Origin: Gammaproteobacteria bacterium
GTDB taxonomy: Bacteria; Pseudomonadota; Gammaproteobacteria; Steroidobacterales; Steroidobacteraceae
Direction of reading: 5' to 3'
Assembly: GCA_003162555.1 (NCBI GenBank)
Contig: PMNQ01000249.1
Coordinates: 17,164 to 27,087 of the forward strand
Length of the DNA: 9,924 nucleotides
Shown: positions 7,879-9,924 of the stretch, one piece after another
How the letters are laid out: each line of letters opens with the position of its first letter
Position numbering within the stretch: the first letter of the stretch is position 1
Position numbers and translations under genes: made by a program
The notes under the pieces: model-generated
Seen by the model: the letters and a program-made list of their open reading frames with translations, nothing else
The model's database searches: none
Told to the model about the DNA's origin: nothing

Positions 7879-8961
7879 ATGTTGAACGCGACGTTGCGCC
7901 TGGCGCGGACGGAATTTGCCATCGACGCGAGCTTCGATGCGCCCACGCCGGGCATCACCGCGCTGTTCGGCCGGTCCGGCGCTGGCAAGAGCACGCTGAT
8001 GCATCTGCTCGCGGGACTGCTCAAACCCGACAGCGGTTCGATCGCGCTGGACGGCGAGACGCTGTTCGATTCCGCGCGCGGCACAAATAAGCCGGCTGAG
8101 GCGCGCCACCTCGCCTGCGTGTTCCAGGACCTGCGGCTGTTTCCGCACCTCAACGTGCGTGCGAATCTGGACTATGGACTGCGGCGGGCGCGCCGCGGAC
8201 AAATATCAATCCGCTGGGATCGTGTGCTTGAGCTGCTCGAGCTCGGATCGCTCCTGCACCGCCGCTGCTGGCAACTTTCCGGCGGCGAGCGTCAGCGCGT
8301 CGCACTGGGGCGCGCGCTGCTCGCACAACCGCGGCTGCTGCTGCTCGATGAACCGCTGTCGGCGCTCGATGCGCCGCGCCGCGCCGAAGTGCTGCCCTAC
8401 TTCGAGCGGCTGCGCGACGAGCTGGCGCTGCCGATGATCCTCATCACCCACCTGTTCGAAGACGTCGTGCGCCTCGCCACGCACGTGGTACTGATCGACT
8501 CCGGCCGCGTTCTGGCCCAGGGCGACCTGCCCTCGCTCAGTCTTGGCCCCGAACTGCGCATCCTGCTCGGCGCCGATGGGAGCGGTGCGGTGATCGAAGG
8601 CCGCGTCGATTCCGTCGACGCCGCCACTGGCCTCGCGCGCGTCGCCGTCGGCAGCGGACATTTGCTGGTGCCCGGCGACGGACTGCGGCCGGGAAGCGCG
8701 GTGCGGTTGCAACTGCTTGCGCGCGACCTGATCCTGGCGACCGAGGCACCACGGTCCTTGAGCGTGCGTAATCAGTTGCGCGGCACGATCACGGCGCTGA
8801 CGACCGATCCGCCGCACAACCTGCTGGTGCACGTCGATGCCGGCGGTGCGCAACTGCTGGCGCGCGTGACGCAGGCAGCCGCAGACGAGCTGCGGCTGCA
8901 CGCGGGCCAGCCGCTGTGGGTGCTGGTGAAGTCCGTAACGCTGCGTGGTCACGCGCTCTAA
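7879..8961 (+). CDS. modC: Molybdate ABC transporter ATP-binding protein ModC
   Basis: ModC is the cytoplasmic ATPase that drives molybdate import through ModB. Its 360 residues match the family (E. coli 352). Motifs are Walker A GRSGAGKST (31-39), Q-loop VFQDLRLFPHL with Gln83, ABC signature LSGGERQ (133-139), Walker B LLLLDEP with catalytic Glu158, D-loop SALD and H-loop His191. The C-terminal part (about 293-358, starting SVRNQLRG) is the Mop/TOBE oxyanion-binding domain that identifies ModC among importer ATPases and can mediate trans-inhibition by molybdate. The ATG is 2 bases after the modB stop, with GGGA 8 bases upstream, so the two genes form one unit. No ModE-type operator was recognised near either gene. 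Confidence 0.93.
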   Translation: MLNATLRLARTEFAIDASFDAPTPGITALFGRSGAGKSTLMHLLAGLLKPDSGSIALDGETLFDSARGTNKPAEARHLACVFQDLRLFPHLNVRANLDYGLRRARRGQISIRWDRVLELLELGSLLHRRCWQLSGGERQRVALGRALLAQPRLLLLDEPLSALDAPRRAEVLPYFERLRDELALPMILITHLFEDVVRLATHVVLIDSGRVLAQGDLPSLSLGPELRILLGADGSGAVIEGRVDSVDAATGLARVAVGSGHLLVPGDGLRPGSAVRLQLLARDLILATEAPRSLSVRNQLRGTITALTTDPPHNLLVHVDAGGAQLLARVTQAAADELRLHAGQPLWVLVKSVTLRGHAL

Positions 8962-9019
8962 AGCCTGCCGCAGGCGTCTCCGCCAGCCTGGCCGCGGGCG
9001 AGTCCCAAACCCGTTAAAA

Positions 9020-9049
9020 TTGAGGCAAGGCCCCGCGCCGCGTTATGCT
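9020..9049 (+). promoter_or_regulatory. Putative sigma-70-type promoter for bkdA1
   Basis: TTGAGG at 9020-9025 and TATGCT at 9044-9049 each match four of six consensus bases and are 18 bases apart. They sit in the 150-base gap after modC, the only sizeable non-coding stretch in the window, which is locally AT-richer just upstream (TTAAAAT). Transcription would begin near 9056 and leave a leader of about 55 bases. This is inferred from pattern only. Confidence 0.45.
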
Positions 9050-9102
9050 GGAACCGTCGCCGTGCCACTTTAAGCCGGCGGCCGGGCCACGCCATAAGAA
9101 CA

Positions 9103-9106
9103 GAGG
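9103..9106 (+). promoter_or_regulatory. Ribosome binding site of bkdA1
   Basis: GAGG within AGAGGA lies 5 bases before the ATG at 9112 and supports that start. Confidence 0.6.
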
Positions 9107-9111
9107 ACGAC

Positions 9112-9924
9112 ATGCCAACCCGATCGCGCCTGCACGTACCCGAGCCGCCCGCTCGCCCCGGTCAGCCCCCGGACTTCAGCTACCTGCAGCTTTCGCCGGC
9201 CGGCGCCGTGGCGCGGCCCGAGATTACGGCCTCGTGGCGCGAATCCATGGCGGCCGCCACCGGACTGATCCGCGTGCTCGACGACCAGCACCGCGCGATC
9301 GGTCCCTGGAACCCGCGCCTCGAGACCGCCGATCTGCAGGTGGGATTGCGCCACATGCTGCTGACCCGGCTCTACGACGATCGCATGGTGCGCTCGCAGC
9401 GCCAGGGCAAGCTCTCCTTCTATATGAAGTCGACCGGCGAAGAAGCGGTGTCGGTGGCCGCTGGCATGGCGCTGCAGCCTGGCGACATGCTGTTTCCTGC
9501 CTATCGCAACCAGGGCCTGCAAGTGGTGCGTGGCCGCCCGTTGGTCGATCTCATGTGCCAGTTGCTGTCGAACACGCGCGACATGTGCAAGGGTCGCCAG
9601 CTGCCGGTCATGTACCACTCCGCCGCCGCCAATCTGTTTTCGATCTCCGGCAATCTCGCCACGCAGTTTCCGCAAGCGGTGGGTTGGGCGATGGCCGCAG
9701 CGATCAAGGGCGAAGAGCACATCGCCTCGACCTGGACCGGCGAAGGCAGCACTGCCGAGGCCGACTTCCATCACGCCCTCACATTCGCGGCGACGTATCA
9801 GGCGCCGGTCATCCTCAACATCGTCAACAACCAGTGGGCGATCTCGACCTTCCAGGCGATCGCCGGCGGCGAGGCGACGACCTTCGCGGCGCGCGGCGTC
9901 GGCAACGGCATCTCGCTGATCATC
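9112..9924 (+). CDS. bkdA1: Branched-chain 2-oxo-acid dehydrogenase E1 alpha subunit, C-terminus cut by window edge
   Basis: This is the alpha subunit of the thiamine-diphosphate-dependent E1 component that decarboxylates the 2-oxo acids from valine, leucine and isoleucine. The window shows 271 residues of about 400. It follows Pseudomonas BkdA1 closely: LHVPEP (7-12), DFSYLQL (21-27), the FPAYRNQG block (128-135) that contacts the cofactor, GRQLPVMYHS (161-170), SISGNLATQF (177-186) and the NNQWAISTFQAIAGGE stretch (239-254). The cofactor motif reads GEG at 210-212 (Glu211) where GDG is usual, with its Asn pair at 239-240. The E1-beta, E2 and E3 genes would be expected to follow outside the window. 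It has its own promoter-like sequence, so it is probably not part of the mod unit. Confidence 0.92.
   Translation, partial: MPTRSRLHVPEPPARPGQPPDFSYLQLSPAGAVARPEITASWRESMAAATGLIRVLDDQHRAIGPWNPRLETADLQVGLRHMLLTRLYDDRMVRSQRQGKLSFYMKSTGEEAVSVAAGMALQPGDMLFPAYRNQGLQVVRGRPLVDLMCQLLSNTRDMCKGRQLPVMYHSAAANLFSISGNLATQFPQAVGWAMAAAIKGEEHIASTWTGEGSTAEADFHHALTFAATYQAPVILNIVNNQWAISTFQAIAGGEATTFAARGVGNGISLII

Noticed and set aside
8963..8975. Small hairpin GCCTG-CCG-CAGGC right after the modC stop
   Set aside because: Only a 5-bp stem with a 3-base loop and no following T-run; not enough to call an intrinsic terminator.
8962..9111. ModE-type molybdate operator, riboswitch or small RNA in the modC-bkdA1 gap
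   Set aside because: No inverted repeat of the ModE type and no conserved aptamer-like structure could be recognised by eye; only the promoter-like pair was kept.
1..9924. Mobile elements, integrase genes, terminal inverted repeats, tRNA or CRISPR repeats
   Set aside because: None seen. Base composition and codon use look even across the window and every gene is a chromosomal metabolic or transport family.

Overview
The window is GC-rich chromosomal DNA, densely coded, with three GTG starts and several four-base stop/start overlaps. The E1-alpha protein at the right end resembles the Pseudomonas-type branched-chain keto-acid dehydrogenase. Malate synthase G and ModB align closely with their enteric counterparts as I remember them. 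Together these suggest a GC-rich proteobacterium, most likely a gammaproteobacterium; I cannot name the genus. No tRNA, rRNA, CRISPR array, insertion sequence, phage gene or attachment site was seen.

Left part, minus strand (7168 down to 1): a head-to-tail run of six genes reads as one operon. In transcription order they are a small YjdJ-type GNAT acetyltransferase, malate synthase G (glcB), a malonyl-CoA synthetase (matB), a fumarylacetoacetate-hydrolase-family enzyme, an FMN-dependent alpha-hydroxy-acid oxidase, and an acetyl-CoA acetyltransferase (thiolase) that runs off the left edge. Three junctions are 4-base GTGA/ATGA overlaps, one gap is 6 bases, and only the thiolase is set apart, by 53 bases. 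The set looks like a catabolic module for small organic acids. The oxidase would turn a 2-hydroxy acid into a 2-oxo acid (glyoxylate if the substrate is glycolate). Malate synthase would condense glyoxylate with acetyl-CoA. The FAH enzyme would cleave or decarboxylate an oxo acid, MatB would activate a malonate-type acid, and the thiolase would connect to acetyl-CoA. The real substrate is not visible from sequence.

Middle, plus strand (7193 to 8961): modB and modC encode the permease and ATPase of a molybdate-type ABC importer, 2 bases apart. No modA is present in front of them. Their 5' end lies only 15-24 bases from the GNAT start on the other strand, so the two transcription units diverge from an almost non-existent intergenic region.

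Right end, plus strand: after a 150-base gap holding a plausible sigma-70-type promoter comes the 5' two-thirds of bkdA1, the E1-alpha subunit of the branched-chain 2-oxo-acid dehydrogenase. It is cut by the window edge. Its thiamine-diphosphate motif reads GEG instead of the usual GDG.

The best candidate for something undescribed is the six-gene minus-strand module, especially the combination of an acetyltransferase, MatB, an FAH hydrolase and a hydroxy-acid oxidase with altered FMN-phosphate-site residues. Its individual families are all known.
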